A stretch of DNA of 64,000 nucleotides from Microcaldota archaeon. Its GTDB lineage: Archaea; Micrarchaeota; Micrarchaeia; Micrarchaeales; Micrarchaeaceae. Shown piece after piece: positions 33,958 to 42,671 of this stretch. Every line of letters starts with the position of its first letter. The stretch's first letter is position 1. The stretch covers positions 42,507 through 106,506 of the forward strand of contig JAJYWI010000021.1 of the NCBI GenBank assembly GCA_021791535.1, in the 5' to 3' direction. The notes under the pieces are model-generated. The model made no database searches, was not told where the DNA came from, and was given only the letters and a program-made list of their open reading frames with translations. The position numbers were made by a program, and so were the translations under genes.

Positions 33958-34320
33958 ATGGAAGTCAGCATACTATCGGACAAGAGCAACCCGAACACTA
34001 AAAGAAGGGAGATATCGTTTGCTGTTGTGCAGGACGACAAGACCGCATCGAGGGAAGAGGTGAAGCAGGAACTCTGCAAGAGGCTTGGCCTAAACCCTGA
34101 TACAACGATAATAACGCATATGAAGCAGGAGTTCGGCATGAAGAGAAGCATCGGAGTGGCGCATTCCTATGCGTCAAAGGAGCAGATCGGCGGCGCGGAG
34201 CCGAAGTACCTGATTGAACGCTTATCAAAGAAGGGCGAGGCGAAAGCTGAGCAGGCGAATGCCGGGGAGGCCAAGCAGGAAAAGGGGGCAGGAGCGGCTG
34301 GGCCGGAGAAAAAGGAATGA
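33958..34320 (+). CDS. rps24e: Ribosomal protein eS24
   Basis: A 120-residue small-subunit protein. MEVSILSDKSNPNTKRREISFAV and KQEFGMKRSIGVAHSYASKEQ are typical. The C-terminal 35 residues are a Lys/Ala/Glu-rich extension beyond the usual end. The ATG at 33958 follows GTGATTCC; the preceding gene's stop is 4 nt before. Confidence 0.93.
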   Translation: MEVSILSDKSNPNTKRREISFAVVQDDKTASREEVKQELCKRLGLNPDTTIITHMKQEFGMKRSIGVAHSYASKEQIGGAEPKYLIERLSKKGEAKAEQANAGEAKQEKGAGAAGPEKKE

Positions 34321-34326
34321 TGATTG

Positions 34327-34476
34327 ATGGCCGACAAGAAGCAGAAGCAGACTAAGCAGTACAAGCCTGGGCGGGTGTGCCCCAAGTGCGGAAGGAGGAT
34401 GGCTGAGCACCAGGATAGGTTCTCGTGCGGCAACTGCCACTATACTGAGTTCAAAGGCCATGAGAAGAGAGGATAA
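34327..34476 (+). CDS. rps27ae: Ribosomal protein eS31 (S27Ae)
   Basis: A 49-residue zinc-ribbon protein, [20 protein letters not shown], then [10 protein letters not shown]. It is the partner of eS24 in most archaea. The start ATG is preceded by GATTG immediately after the eS24 stop. Confidence 0.92.
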   Translation: MADKKQKQTKQYKPGRVCPKCGRRMAEHQDRFSCGNCHYTEFKGHEKRG

Positions 34477-34480
34477 CCTC

Positions 34481-35230
34481 ATGCCCCGGATCAAAAAGGG
34501 AAGCGCGAGCCATGAGCGGCCTATGAGATACGCCGTGTATGTCGCCTTCCTTGCCCTTATCGTATTGCTTCTTGAAACCTCAAACCTTTACGCCACCGGG
34601 AAGCTTGGCGAGAATGCCTATCTGGTGTATGCGTCAATAGCGCAGTCGTTCATATTTTCGTTTGTAGTCTTGGCATACCTGTTTGCCAGCGGCAGGAGCC
34701 TAAGGCAGGCGTTGGCCAGGTTAGGCCTGGCGCGGAAGCAATGGAAGAGCGCGTACATAGCTTATGGCATAGCCATATTCGTATCGATATTCATTCTTGA
34801 GATACTGCTAGGGGTGTTCCAGGCGGTCACAGGCGTGCAGCTCCCGACCAATGTCGCAAAGCTGTTCAGCGGGCTGCCGTTCTACTTCCTGCTCTTCTCT
34901 GTCTTCATTGCCCCGATAAACGAGGAGATACTTTTCAGGGGCTTCCTTGTGCCAGGCATAGGGAATGTGCTATTATCCGGTCGGAAGAATGCAAGGAGGG
35001 GCACCGCAGCATACAAGAGTGCGATGTGGGCCGGGATAATACTGAGCGCACTGCTCTTCGGCGTGCTCCACTACCTGTCGTACAACTCGATATCGGAGCT
35101 GATAGCCGCACTGGTGTTCGGCCTGATCGCTGGCTATGTAAGGATAAAGAAGGATTCGCTGTATCCCTCAATAATAGCCCACATGCTTGTCAACTTCCTT
35201 GGATTGCTGGTGCTGGCGATACTAATATGA
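34481..35230 (+). CDS. CPBP-family intramembrane metalloprotease
   Basis: A 249-residue membrane protein with about seven helices. The family (CAAX protease/bacteriocin-processing) motifs are APINEEILFRG (EExxxR), FGVLHY, and HMLVN, together the glutamate-zinc catalytic core. Possible roles are prenylated-protein processing or peptide maturation. The ATG at 34481 is taken; an earlier ATG overlaps eS31. It overlaps the next gene by four nt (ATGA). Confidence 0.88.
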   Translation: MPRIKKGSASHERPMRYAVYVAFLALIVLLLETSNLYATGKLGENAYLVYASIAQSFIFSFVVLAYLFASGRSLRQALARLGLARKQWKSAYIAYGIAIFVSIFILEILLGVFQAVTGVQLPTNVAKLFSGLPFYFLLFSVFIAPINEEILFRGFLVPGIGNVLLSGRKNARRGTAAYKSAMWAGIILSALLFGVLHYLSYNSISELIAALVFGLIAGYVRIKKDSLYPSIIAHMLVNFLGLLVLAILI

Positions 35231-35907
35231 ATGAACTACGCGTCGTGGTTGTCGGGCCGATGTATCAGCAGAACCTGGGCTACATAGCCAGGGTATCAAA
35301 AAACTTCGGCGTACCGAGGCTGTACATCGTTAATCCGAGGTGCAACTACAAGGGCAAGGAGGCAATCAGATACTCGAAGCATGCAAAGGAGCTGCTGCAG
35401 AGCGCGAGAGTGTCAAGATCGATAAACGATGCAACAAGGGGCACATTCGTTGTGGGAACAACCGCCTTATGGAGGAAGACCAGCCAGGCGTTCCACAACG
35501 TGCACACTCCGGGAGAGCTGCTAAAATTGCTGAAAAGGAACAAGATAAGCAGGATATCCCTGCTGATTGGCAGGGATGATACTGGGCTAACGAAAGGAGA
35601 ACTGATGGGGTGCGATGCAACCGTATTCATACCAACTAGCGCAGGATACCCTGTGCTGAACATATCGCACGCGCTCGCGATACTCCTCTACGTCTTCTCA
35701 AGCCATGAACTGAGTGGCAGGCCAAACGCCCCCGACAAGAGGGACATTGAGAGGATGAACAGGCTAATTGGCATATTCGTATCAAAGAGGAAGGGGATAC
35801 GCGACAGGAAGGCGGTAGCTATGGCCCTCAGGCATATCATAGCAAGGTCGTCGCCAACTAAAGGCGAGCTAAAGGCCATATCAGTTGCATTGTCGCCCAG
35901 GGAGTGA
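35227..35907 (+). CDS. SPOUT (SpoU/TrmJ-like) RNA 2'-O-methyltransferase
   Basis: A 226-residue trefoil-knot methyltransferase using SAM to methylate ribose 2'-OH in tRNA or rRNA. Motif 1 is NLGYIARVSKNFGV, motif 2 IGRDDTGLTKGEL, motif 3 PVLNISHALAILLY. These match the TrmJ branch, which modifies position 32 in tRNA. Coupled to the CPBP gene by ATGA overlap. Confidence 0.88.
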   Translation: MNELRVVVVGPMYQQNLGYIARVSKNFGVPRLYIVNPRCNYKGKEAIRYSKHAKELLQSARVSRSINDATRGTFVVGTTALWRKTSQAFHNVHTPGELLKLLKRNKISRISLLIGRDDTGLTKGELMGCDATVFIPTSAGYPVLNISHALAILLYVFSSHELSGRPNAPDKRDIERMNRLIGIFVSKRKGIRDRKAVAMALRHIIARSSPTKGELKAISVALSPRE

Positions 35908-35962
35908 GCATAGCCAAGAATGAGGGTTACGAAAACCCCGTCAAAAACTAAGGTCCTTCTGA

Positions 35963-36340
35963 TTATTTCTTCGGAGCTTGCCTCCTGCTCTTTATTATCT
36001 TGACCTTTGTCGGGGTTAGCAGTATCTTTGCATCGTCAAGCCTGGCTATGTCCCCGTTAGTCTTCTGCACATAGTCCTTCAGCTTGTCTATCAGTCCCTT
36101 AAGTGTGTTAGGCCTCTTCGCCATCTCAGATATGTTAAGCAGTATAATGTTCTTCCTGCGCAGCTCGTCCTCGATGAGCGCAAGGTCAGATTCCTGCTGC
36201 AGCGCAACAGGCTTGATGTAGAAATCTGCTGGTTCATTCATCACGTCTACATTCTCCATCTCTGCAGAATTCATGTATTCCTCTACGTCCAGTTCCTTCG
36301 ATGTGCCCAGCACACCTCCCAGCTTGTTGAAGATGCTCAT
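35963..36340 (-). CDS. sepF: Cell division protein SepF
   Basis: A 125-residue FtsZ membrane anchor. It has an amphipathic N-terminal membrane-targeting helix (MSIFNKLGGVLG), a linker, and the SepF core: YIKPVALQQESDLALIEDELRRKNIILLNISEMAKRP and the GDIARLDDAKILLTPTKVKI strand region. The ATG at 36340 follows GGTGATGGA, and fits the anchor better than an upstream in-frame ATG. In archaea SepF tethers FtsZ2 to the membrane. The FtsZ genes are 3.5 kb upstream. Confidence 0.92.
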   Translation of the reverse strand: MSIFNKLGGVLGTSKELDVEEYMNSAEMENVDVMNEPADFYIKPVALQQESDLALIEDELRRKNIILLNISEMAKRPNTLKGLIDKLKDYVQKTNGDIARLDDAKILLTPTKVKIIKSRRQAPKK

Positions 36341-36478
36341 TCCATCACCATAGTCGCCAACAAGGTATAGCATATCTCTTTTTTAATACTTTCTCTTTTG
36401 CGGAAGAGAAGGAGCCGCGTTTCCATCCTACGCCAAGCAAAGATTAAAAACATACCATGATTATACTAAACGGTGCAA

Positions 36479-36838
36479 ATGATAAAGCTGAAGAGGGTCT
36501 ATGAGCCGATAAGCGTGACCGACGGAGAGCGCATCCTCGTCGACAGGCTTTGGCCCAGGGGCATACGGCACAGCACATCCAACATAGACATATGGATCAA
36601 GAACGTCGCGCCTAGCAAGGAGCTGAGGAAGTGGTATTCCCATGACCCGAAGAAGTGGATGCGCTTCAAGAAGCGGTATAAAAAGGAGCTGGATGGCAAT
36701 ACGGCTCTCAACAAGTTGATCAGGATAGTGCAGAGCGCAGACCCGGTCACCTTTCTGTATGCGGCTAGGGACCAGAGGCACAACAATGCGGTGGTGCTGC
36801 TCGAGGTAGTCAAAAGGATGATGAAAACAAAGGCATAA
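36479..36838 (+). CDS. DUF488 family protein (YeaO-like)
   Basis: A 119-residue protein. LVDRLWPRGIRHS near the N-terminus, KELRKWYSHDPKKWMRFKKRY and a C-terminal VTFLYAARDQRHNNAVVLLEVV segment define the YeaO-type DUF488 family. Function is not established. GGTG at 36472-36475 supports the ATG at 36479. A second, differently shaped DUF488 protein is at 53336. Confidence 0.85.
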   Translation: MIKLKRVYEPISVTDGERILVDRLWPRGIRHSTSNIDIWIKNVAPSKELRKWYSHDPKKWMRFKKRYKKELDGNTALNKLIRIVQSADPVTFLYAARDQRHNNAVVLLEVVKRMMKTKA

Positions 36839-36848
36839 GGCGCGTTTT

Positions 36849-37220
36849 TTGGAGAATGTGATAGTTGACACAAGCAGCATACTCTTCGGCATGGCAGCCA
36901 AAAAGGACGTCTTCAGCATAGCCGCCAAGAGGTTCCATAAGCCAGTGCTCATATCAAGAGGCGTACTGAACGAGCTTTTAGGAATATCCAAGAACAAGGG
37001 CAGAAGGGGAGCGTCGGCGAGAGCTGCCCTCGCACTGATAAGGGTTAAAAATGTTAAAGTGCATAGAGATAAAGGAAGCGTCGACTCCTGGATCGCTGGC
37101 TCAGCCGCAAAGCATAATAACACAGTCGTCATAACGAATGATACGGCTCTTTTCAGGAAGGTGAGGTCAGTAAACAGGAACGTTTTCAAGCTTTCAAGGA
37201 GCGGAACTCTAAGAGGATGA
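36849..37220 (+). CDS. PIN-domain ribonuclease (archaeal Fcf1-like)
   Basis: A 123-residue PIN domain: VIVDTSSILFG has the first Asp, LNELLG the Glu, DSWIAGSA the third acidic, and VVITNDTALFRKV the fourth. The set forms the metal site. Its position directly before Rpo7 and Spt4 is the usual archaeal arrangement for a Fcf1/Utp24-like PIN gene linked to RNA processing, not a toxin. TTG start is listed; GTG 36858 is an alternative. Confidence 0.8.
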   Translation: MENVIVDTSSILFGMAAKKDVFSIAAKRFHKPVLISRGVLNELLGISKNKGRRGASARAALALIRVKNVKVHRDKGSVDSWIAGSAAKHNNTVVITNDTALFRKVRSVNRNVFKLSRSGTLRG

Positions 37221-37807
37221 GTGAGAGATTGTACAGCATATACAGTGTAAAGGACACATTCAAGATGCCGCCCGAATATTTCGGCGAGGACATAGAGAAG
37301 GTCGCCACCACAATAATCCAGAACAAGTATGAAGGGAGAATAGACAAGGACATGGGCGTGGTGGTCTCGGTGTTCAACGTGAGGGACATAGGCGACGGCA
37401 TGATATATCCCGGGGATCCGGCTACGCACCACGATGTTCAGTTCGACGTGCTCGCCTATACGCCTCAGGTCGACGAAGTCGTGCCAGGGATGGTTACCGA
37501 GCTTGTGGAATTCGGCGCATTCGTCAGGATAGGCCCGATGGACGGACTTGTCCACGTCTCGCAGATAGCCGGCGAATTCCTCACATTTGACAAGAAGAAC
37601 CAGGCGTTCGTATCCAGGAAGAGCAGCATAAGCCTGAAGAAGGGCGACATCGTCTACGCAAAGGTGTCGACCGTGAGCATGAAGAACACGATAAAGGACT
37701 CGAAGATAGCGCTTACGATGAAGCCTGACGGCCTGGGCAGGCCGGAATGGGCGAACATGGCAAGCGCGAGGGCGAGGGCCAGGAAGGGAGGTTCAAGAAA
37801 GAGATGA
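37217..37807 (+). CDS. rpoE: RNA polymerase subunit Rpo7 (RpoE)
   Basis: A 196-residue stalk subunit of RNA polymerase. The N-terminal tip domain (YSIYSVKDTFKMPPEYFG) is followed by an S1 domain (VPGMVTELVEFGAFVRIGPMDGLVHVSQIAGE). The C-terminus has a basic Arg/Lys extension. It overlaps the PIN gene by four nt. With Rpo4 it binds emerging RNA. Confidence 0.95.
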   Translation: MSERLYSIYSVKDTFKMPPEYFGEDIEKVATTIIQNKYEGRIDKDMGVVVSVFNVRDIGDGMIYPGDPATHHDVQFDVLAYTPQVDEVVPGMVTELVEFGAFVRIGPMDGLVHVSQIAGEFLTFDKKNQAFVSRKSSISLKKGDIVYAKVSTVSMKNTIKDSKIALTMKPDGLGRPEWANMASARARARKGGSRKR

Positions 37808-37811
37808 TGCA

Positions 37812-38072
37812 ATGGCAGCAGCAAAACTTGTACATAGCACGCAGAGAGGGGAGGAGGGGTGCACATCTTGCGGTTCAGGAATATACGGCCAGGCGGTAAG
37901 CGGCGTCATCGACACCTACGGGGTCCCAACAACCGATAAGGAGTGGAGAGAGGTGAGAAGGATAGCCAGGCAGGACTTGGAAGCGGCAGGTTTCCCGACG
38001 GTTGACACGAAAATGCTTAATGCAGCAGTCTCTGAACACAAGCAGAAGATGCCGGCAAAGCTGGAGGAATGA
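37812..38072 (+). CDS. Small unknown protein between Rpo7 and Spt4
   Basis: An 86-residue soluble protein with one CTSCGSGIYG cysteine pair and helical remainder, ending in EHKQKMPAKLEE. I do not recognise the family. It starts 4 nt after rpoE and ends 4 nt before spt4, so it is cotranscribed with stalk and elongation factors. Confidence 0.65.
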   Translation: MAAAKLVHSTQRGEEGCTSCGSGIYGQAVSGVIDTYGVPTTDKEWREVRRIARQDLEAAGFPTVDTKMLNAAVSEHKQKMPAKLEE

Positions 38073-38076
38073 CACT

Positions 38077-38271
38077 ATGGCAGAGGAAAAGGCGTGCAGG
38101 AACTGCAGATTGATTGTAAGGCACACTGACACATGCCCGCTGTGCGGATCGAAGGAACTGACAGACAAGATCGGGGGCTACATAATCATACTGAATGCGG
38201 AGAAGTCTGAAGTTGCGAAGAAGATGAACCTGAAGATGAACAGCATCTACGCCCTGGACATAAAAGGTTGA
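38077..38271 (+). CDS. spt4: Transcription elongation factor Spt4 (RpoE2)
   Basis: A 64-residue zinc-binding Spt4: EEKACRNCRLIV, then CPLCGSKELTDKIGGYIIILNAEKSEVAKKM. It binds Spt5 to keep RNA polymerase processive. The ATG at 38077 gives the canonical N-terminus; frames further upstream overlap the preceding gene. Confidence 0.92.
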   Translation: MAEEKACRNCRLIVRHTDTCPLCGSKELTDKIGGYIIILNAEKSEVAKKMNLKMNSIYALDIKG

Positions 38272-38438
38272 AACGGCTGGCGTTCAGGTGGTCATGGCTG
38301 TGAAATAAGCGTCCATTGATGACAAGGAGCCTGTTTTTAAGGCTGCCCACCAGTTCTGATCCATCGGGCGAAAAACGATAAAGAGTTGCATCAGGGTGAA
38401 TGACATTTCAGGATAGGCGGTAAAGTTTAGGTGAAATT

Positions 38439-38969
38439 ATGATAGAAATTGAGACAAAAATAATAGATTTTGATGAAAACAGGCTCAAAGCAGAGCTAAA
38501 GAAAAGGGGCATACGAGGTACTGGAGAAATACTGCAGAGAAGATGGATTTTTAATTTGTCTAAGAATGATGGTTCGGATGAATTCATAAGGGTCAGGACC
38601 GATGGCAAAAAATGCACAATCGCATACAAGTATAGAAAAGGTGAGGGGCTTGGAAATACTGAAGAAATCGAGGTAGCAACAGACAACTTCGATAATGCTG
38701 CAGAAATCTTTTCAAAGTTAATCAAAAGTAAGAAATACCAAGAAAATAAAAGAGAAACCTTCATGTTAGGTGCGGTGGAGATAACAATCAACAGATGGCC
38801 GATGATTCCGCCTGTTTTGGAGATAGAAGCGCCCAGTGAAAAGGAAGTGCGAGACGTAATAAAGGAATTTAGTATCGCCGGCAAGGAGTTAGGCAACATA
38901 GGATGGGAAAAGCTCTATAAGCAATACGGAATAGACCTGAACGCGTACGAATTTTTAAAATTCAAATGA
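38439..38969 (+). CDS. CYTH-domain protein (class IV adenylate cyclase-like)
   Basis: A 176-residue CYTH (CyaB/thiamine triphosphatase) tunnel-fold protein. Signature IEIETKI at the N-terminus, basic strand RVRTDG, AYKYRKG, and acidic EIE pairs lining the metal site. Members cleave or cyclise triphosphates; specificity is unknown. AT-rich relative to neighbours. A partial copy lies at 2584-2894. It is convergent with the FKBP gene. Confidence 0.88.
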   Translation: MIEIETKIIDFDENRLKAELKKRGIRGTGEILQRRWIFNLSKNDGSDEFIRVRTDGKKCTIAYKYRKGEGLGNTEEIEVATDNFDNAAEIFSKLIKSKKYQENKRETFMLGAVEITINRWPMIPPVLEIEAPSEKEVRDVIKEFSIAGKELGNIGWEKLYKQYGIDLNAYEFLKFK

Positions 38970-39066
38970 TTTTATAGTAGTGATATCTAGCCGGAGTAAA
39001 TCGCGAAGGTAAAATTCCGGTTGATCAATTGAGGATTAACTCCAATTTCTTAAATGGATTTATTAT

Positions 39067-39789
39067 CTAGTCTTTGCCGTCCGCTGCCTTTTTCGGCTCG
39101 CTCTCCTTGGCGATCTCCGCCCGCTCGTAGTCCTCCTGCACTTCTACCTTGTCTATGTCCTTCATCAGCGACAGTATAGACGCAACCAGGCTGGACTTGC
39201 CAACGAAATAATCGGCATTCTTCTTTGTCTTGCTGTCATACGATAGCACCATCTCCTTGCCCTTCATCGAAACCGAGCTTGGCTTCACGTTGTATGTCTT
39301 GCCGAGCGCCTCGACCCGTTGCGCAGGCTCAGTGATATTCCCGACTATTCTAACCTCGTATGTTATGTCCCTGCCTGCGTAAGGGTGATTTGCATCGACG
39401 ACCACCCTACCCGAGTTCACGCTCTTCACGGTTGCGGCCATATTCTCTACTTCTACCCTCATCCCAGGATACGGGTTCAACTCCCTTGCTCTGAAGTCCG
39501 ATAGCGGCATCACCCTCACAAGCTCTTCGTGCCTGCTGCCGAACGCATCCTCTGGCTTGAACGTGAACTTCTTCATCTCGTTGAGGTTCATTCCTCGAAG
39601 CTCCCTGTCAAGCCCCTTTATCACGCTGTTGGATCCGAGGATGACAAGCGTGGGACCATACGATGAGTCCTTGTTGAAGATGCCCTTTTCTTTCGCTAGC
39701 TTCTCGTCTGTCGTAGCTATCAGGTCGTTGGTTGCCGCGTCCCATGCGCTGTATTCTACCTCCAGGAAATCTCCTTCTTTGAAAGCCAT
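39067..39789 (-). CDS. FKBP-type peptidyl-prolyl isomerase (SlyD-like)
   Basis: A 240-residue archaeal FKBP. GDFLEVEYSAWDA..., GSNSVIKGLDRELRGMNLNEMKKF and PEDAFG are the FKBP segments. VVVDANHPYAGRDITYEVRI closes the domain around an inserted flap (IF) domain. An additional C-terminal domain of about 90 residues follows. It is a proline isomerase and chaperone. Confidence 0.93.
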   Translation of the reverse strand: MAFKEGDFLEVEYSAWDAATNDLIATTDEKLAKEKGIFNKDSSYGPTLVILGSNSVIKGLDRELRGMNLNEMKKFTFKPEDAFGSRHEELVRVMPLSDFRARELNPYPGMRVEVENMAATVKSVNSGRVVVDANHPYAGRDITYEVRIVGNITEPAQRVEALGKTYNVKPSSVSMKGKEMVLSYDSKTKKNADYFVGKSSLVASILSLMKDIDKVEVQEDYERAEIAKESEPKKAADGKD

Positions 39790-39857
39790 AAGATTACCGA
39801 TAGCTATAATTGCTTAAATATGTATAAAAAGATGAGGATTAATCTAAAAGTGAGACC

Positions 39858-40439
39858 ATGGAGCAGGAAAGGAAGAAGAAGCTCACGCTTTTCATCGGCG
39901 CGATAGTAGTCGGCGTAATGTTCGTGACATCGTATGCGGCTTTCGGCAGCAACGGCTCTGCGCCTACAAGCAGCACTACGATAAGGCAGAACACCTACGC
40001 GGTGTTCGGCAGCGTGAATGCCATCGTCACTGGATATGGCAGCAGCCTCATGATAACCCTGGACAACAAAAGCGCAGGCAACGCACTGAACAGCACGCTC
40101 TCAAAGCTGGAGGCGAACAACACGATAACCAACTTCATACCGACAACCGGAGGTTTTCTGGTTTATGCTACAGGGAACTTCCCGTATACTGCGCAGGAGA
40201 CTCTATACGGCTCCCTCCCCAAGAACTCCATATCGCTGAACGGGACCGAGGTCATAAGCACCCCGAACGCGTTCGTCCTCTACTACTATGGCACGGCCAT
40301 AGACGTCTACACAAACATCACCAACTTCACCGTGCCGTCCAGCCTGCTTAAGCCTATCGGCTACAAGACCAAGGTGAACGTGCAGGCGCTTGTGCTGCAG
40401 GATGGCCGCGTATACGATAGCAACATACAGGTGACCTGA
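39858..40439 (+). CDS. Membrane-anchored surface protein
   Basis: A 193-residue protein. Basic N-terminus MEQERKKKLT, one hydrophobic helix (LFIGAIVVGVMFVTSYAAF), then a Ser/Thr linker and extracellular domain with several N-x-S/T sequons. The stop overlaps the gltX start (TGATGG), so the pair is translationally coupled. Function unknown; similar architecture to 14426, 30537 and 46991. Confidence 0.7.
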   Translation: MEQERKKKLTLFIGAIVVGVMFVTSYAAFGSNGSAPTSSTTIRQNTYAVFGSVNAIVTGYGSSLMITLDNKSAGNALNSTLSKLEANNTITNFIPTTGGFLVYATGNFPYTAQETLYGSLPKNSISLNGTEVISTPNAFVLYYYGTAIDVYTNITNFTVPSSLLKPIGYKTKVNVQALVLQDGRVYDSNIQVT

Positions 40440-42145
40440 TGGCCGACATAGGTGCGATAATACGCAAGTACGCGCTTAAGAACGCGCACGATTACGGCAA
40501 GGCGAGCGAGGGCAGCGTACTCGGCAAGGTCATACCGTACTCGAAGGACGTCAAGGTCCAGGACCTGAAGAAGCTTGTATCTGAGGAGGTCTTGAAGGTA
40601 AACGGCATGGACCGCACTGCGATTGAAAGGGAGTACGGCAGCTTCAAGGATGAGTTTGAGCAGAAAGAGCGCGAAACCCTTGAAAAGACCGCGATGCCGC
40701 AGATCAGGATAGATGGTGCAGTAAAAGGCAAGGTCGTGACTAGGATATCCCCGGCGCCTACCGGCTACATGCACATAGGCCACGTAAAGCAGGCGCTCCT
40801 TAGCGAGGAGGCGTCCAGGATCTACGATGGCAAATTCTACAGGTATTTCGATGATACCGACCCGGAGCTGTGCAAGCAGGAGTACGTGGACTCGATGATG
40901 AAGGACCACGAATGGCTTGGCATGAGGTTCGACAAGACATACTACGCCAGCGACCACATCGCAGAGATGTACAAGTACGCGGAGCAGCTGATCGATGCTA
41001 AGAATGCGTATGTATGCACCTGCTCAAGGGAGACGATGAAGGAGAGGAGGTTCCTAGGCATCGGATGCGAGCACAGGAAGGAGAGCGTTGAAGGGAACAG
41101 GAGGCTCTTCAGCGACATGCTAGATGGCAGGATGGCCGAGGGCGGGTCCACCGTGCGATTTAAAGGGGACATGGCATCGAAGAACACAGCGATGCGCGAC
41201 CCAGTCATAATGCGGATAGTGGACACGCCGCACTACAGGACCGGCAAGAAGTACCGGGTGTGGCCTACATATGATTTCAATACGCCAATAGTGGATTCGC
41301 TCAACGGAATAACTGACATAATACGCAGCAAGGAGTATGAGCTGCGCGATGAAGAGAGTAGGGCGATACTCGCCGCGCTTGGGCTGCGCATACCGCGCAT
41401 GCACCTCGAGGCCAGACTCAACATAAGGGGCAACATAACGCAAAAAAGAGAAATAAGGAAGCTGATAGACGAGAAAAGGCTACAGGGATGGGACGACCCA
41501 AGGCTGCTTACAGTTATGGCGCTGAGGCGTAGGGGCATCATGCCGCAAGCGATAAGGAATTTCGTGCTCAGGCTTGGCATGACAAAGACGGACAGCACCG
41601 TACCGATGGATGCGTTGCTAGCTGAGAACAAGAAAGTGATAGACCCTACTGCAAAGCACCTCTATTTCGTGCCTGATCCGGTCAAGATGGTTGTAAAGGG
41701 TGCGGCGCGGTCCAAGGCGAAGCTGAGGCTGCATCCAACGAAGGATTATGGATTCCGCGAGTATGATGTAGGCGAATATTTCTACATAAGCAAAGATGAC
41801 GCAAGCGGCATAGAAGCAGGCGCTGGCGTAAGGCTGAAGGACTTCATGGACGTAAAGGCGACGAAGAAGGGCAGCAGCATAGAGGCCGTAATCGACCCCG
41901 AAGCCAGCGGCAGGATAGTCCAGTGGGTATCGGATGGCAACTATTTAGAGTGCACAGTGCTCGTGCCCTTGCCGATAGTCGACGACGAAGGCAGGTTCAG
42001 CCCAAACAGCCTAAGAACCGTGTCAGGATACGTGGAAAGCTACGCCGAGAAGCTGAGGGAGCGCGAGATAGTGCAGTTCGAGAGGTTCGGCTACTGCATA
42101 CTCGATGACAAGAAGAGGATGCAGTTCATCTTCATCTCAAAGTGA
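40439..42145 (+). CDS. gltX: Glutamyl-tRNA synthetase, archaeal type
   Basis: A 568-residue class I synthetase. HIGH equivalent is PAPTGYMHIGHVKQALL near residue 110. YRYFDDTDPE and the WGDDPR-like QGWDDPRLLTVMALRRRGI segments are typical. It has the beta-barrel anticodon domain of archaeal GluRS. Such enzymes often also charge tRNA-Gln, with a transamidase correcting it. The ATG overlaps the preceding stop. Confidence 0.95.
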   Translation: MADIGAIIRKYALKNAHDYGKASEGSVLGKVIPYSKDVKVQDLKKLVSEEVLKVNGMDRTAIEREYGSFKDEFEQKERETLEKTAMPQIRIDGAVKGKVVTRISPAPTGYMHIGHVKQALLSEEASRIYDGKFYRYFDDTDPELCKQEYVDSMMKDHEWLGMRFDKTYYASDHIAEMYKYAEQLIDAKNAYVCTCSRETMKERRFLGIGCEHRKESVEGNRRLFSDMLDGRMAEGGSTVRFKGDMASKNTAMRDPVIMRIVDTPHYRTGKKYRVWPTYDFNTPIVDSLNGITDIIRSKEYELRDEESRAILAALGLRIPRMHLEARLNIRGNITQKREIRKLIDEKRLQGWDDPRLLTVMALRRRGIMPQAIRNFVLRLGMTKTDSTVPMDALLAENKKVIDPTAKHLYFVPDPVKMVVKGAARSKAKLRLHPTKDYGFREYDVGEYFYISKDDASGIEAGAGVRLKDFMDVKATKKGSSIEAVIDPEASGRIVQWVSDGNYLECTVLVPLPIVDDEGRFSPNSLRTVSGYVESYAEKLREREIVQFERFGYCILDDKKRMQFIFISK

Positions 42146-42664
42146 CCTCCTCCTCATGAAATTAACGTAGTAAAGGAATGCTGCAACGCCCAGAGGGTCC
42201 GGCACCCTGCCCTCCTTTACCAGGCGCATCGCTTTATCGAGGCTCATGACTCTAACCTTTATTAACTCATCCTTATCCGGATGCCTCTTCGCCTCGCGCA
42301 GCCCCTCGGCCAGGAAAACCCTCACCGCGTTCTGCTTTATGAAAGCAGGGCTGATGTAGCACTTGAAGAGAAGCTTCAGGCTCTCAGCTCTGTATCCAGC
42401 CTCCTCCCCCATCTCCCGCGCAGCCGCAGCGGCATAGCTCTCGCCCCGCTTCGTCTTTCCGGTTATCACAGAGTATACGTAATTCTTCAGCAGGGGTCTG
42501 TACTCCTGCAGCAGCACCACCCTGCCCCTGTCAAGTACGGGGAGCACCGCGATAATGTTGCAGTGCATCCTCACATAGGTCACGCGCTTGCGCATCCTTC
42601 TAGGAAGCTTCGCATTCATCATCTCAAGCGAATAATTCTTTGTCTTTATCAGCGTCCTCGCCAT
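42137..42664 (-). CDS. Nudix hydrolase, ADP-ribose pyrophosphatase-like
   Basis: A 175-residue Nudix protein. Nudix box GKTKRGESYAAAAAREMGEEAGY near residues 68-90 has the full Gx5Ex7REUxEExGU pattern. Upstream VVLLQEYRPLLKNYVYSVITGK resembles ADP-ribose pyrophosphatases. It overlaps the end of gltX by 9 nt, converging, and lies 7 nt downstream of a TPR-like gene on the same strand. Confidence 0.88.
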   Translation of the reverse strand: MARTLIKTKNYSLEMMNAKLPRRMRKRVTYVRMHCNIIAVLPVLDRGRVVLLQEYRPLLKNYVYSVITGKTKRGESYAAAAAREMGEEAGYRAESLKLLFKCYISPAFIKQNAVRVFLAEGLREAKRHPDKDELIKVRVMSLDKAMRLVKEGRVPDPLGVAAFLYYVNFMRRRSL

Positions 42665-42671
42665 GCAATCA

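Noticed and set aside
36461-37555. A 364-codon antisense frame over the DUF488, PIN and Rpo7 genes
   Set aside because: Shadow of three recognised genes; no family features.
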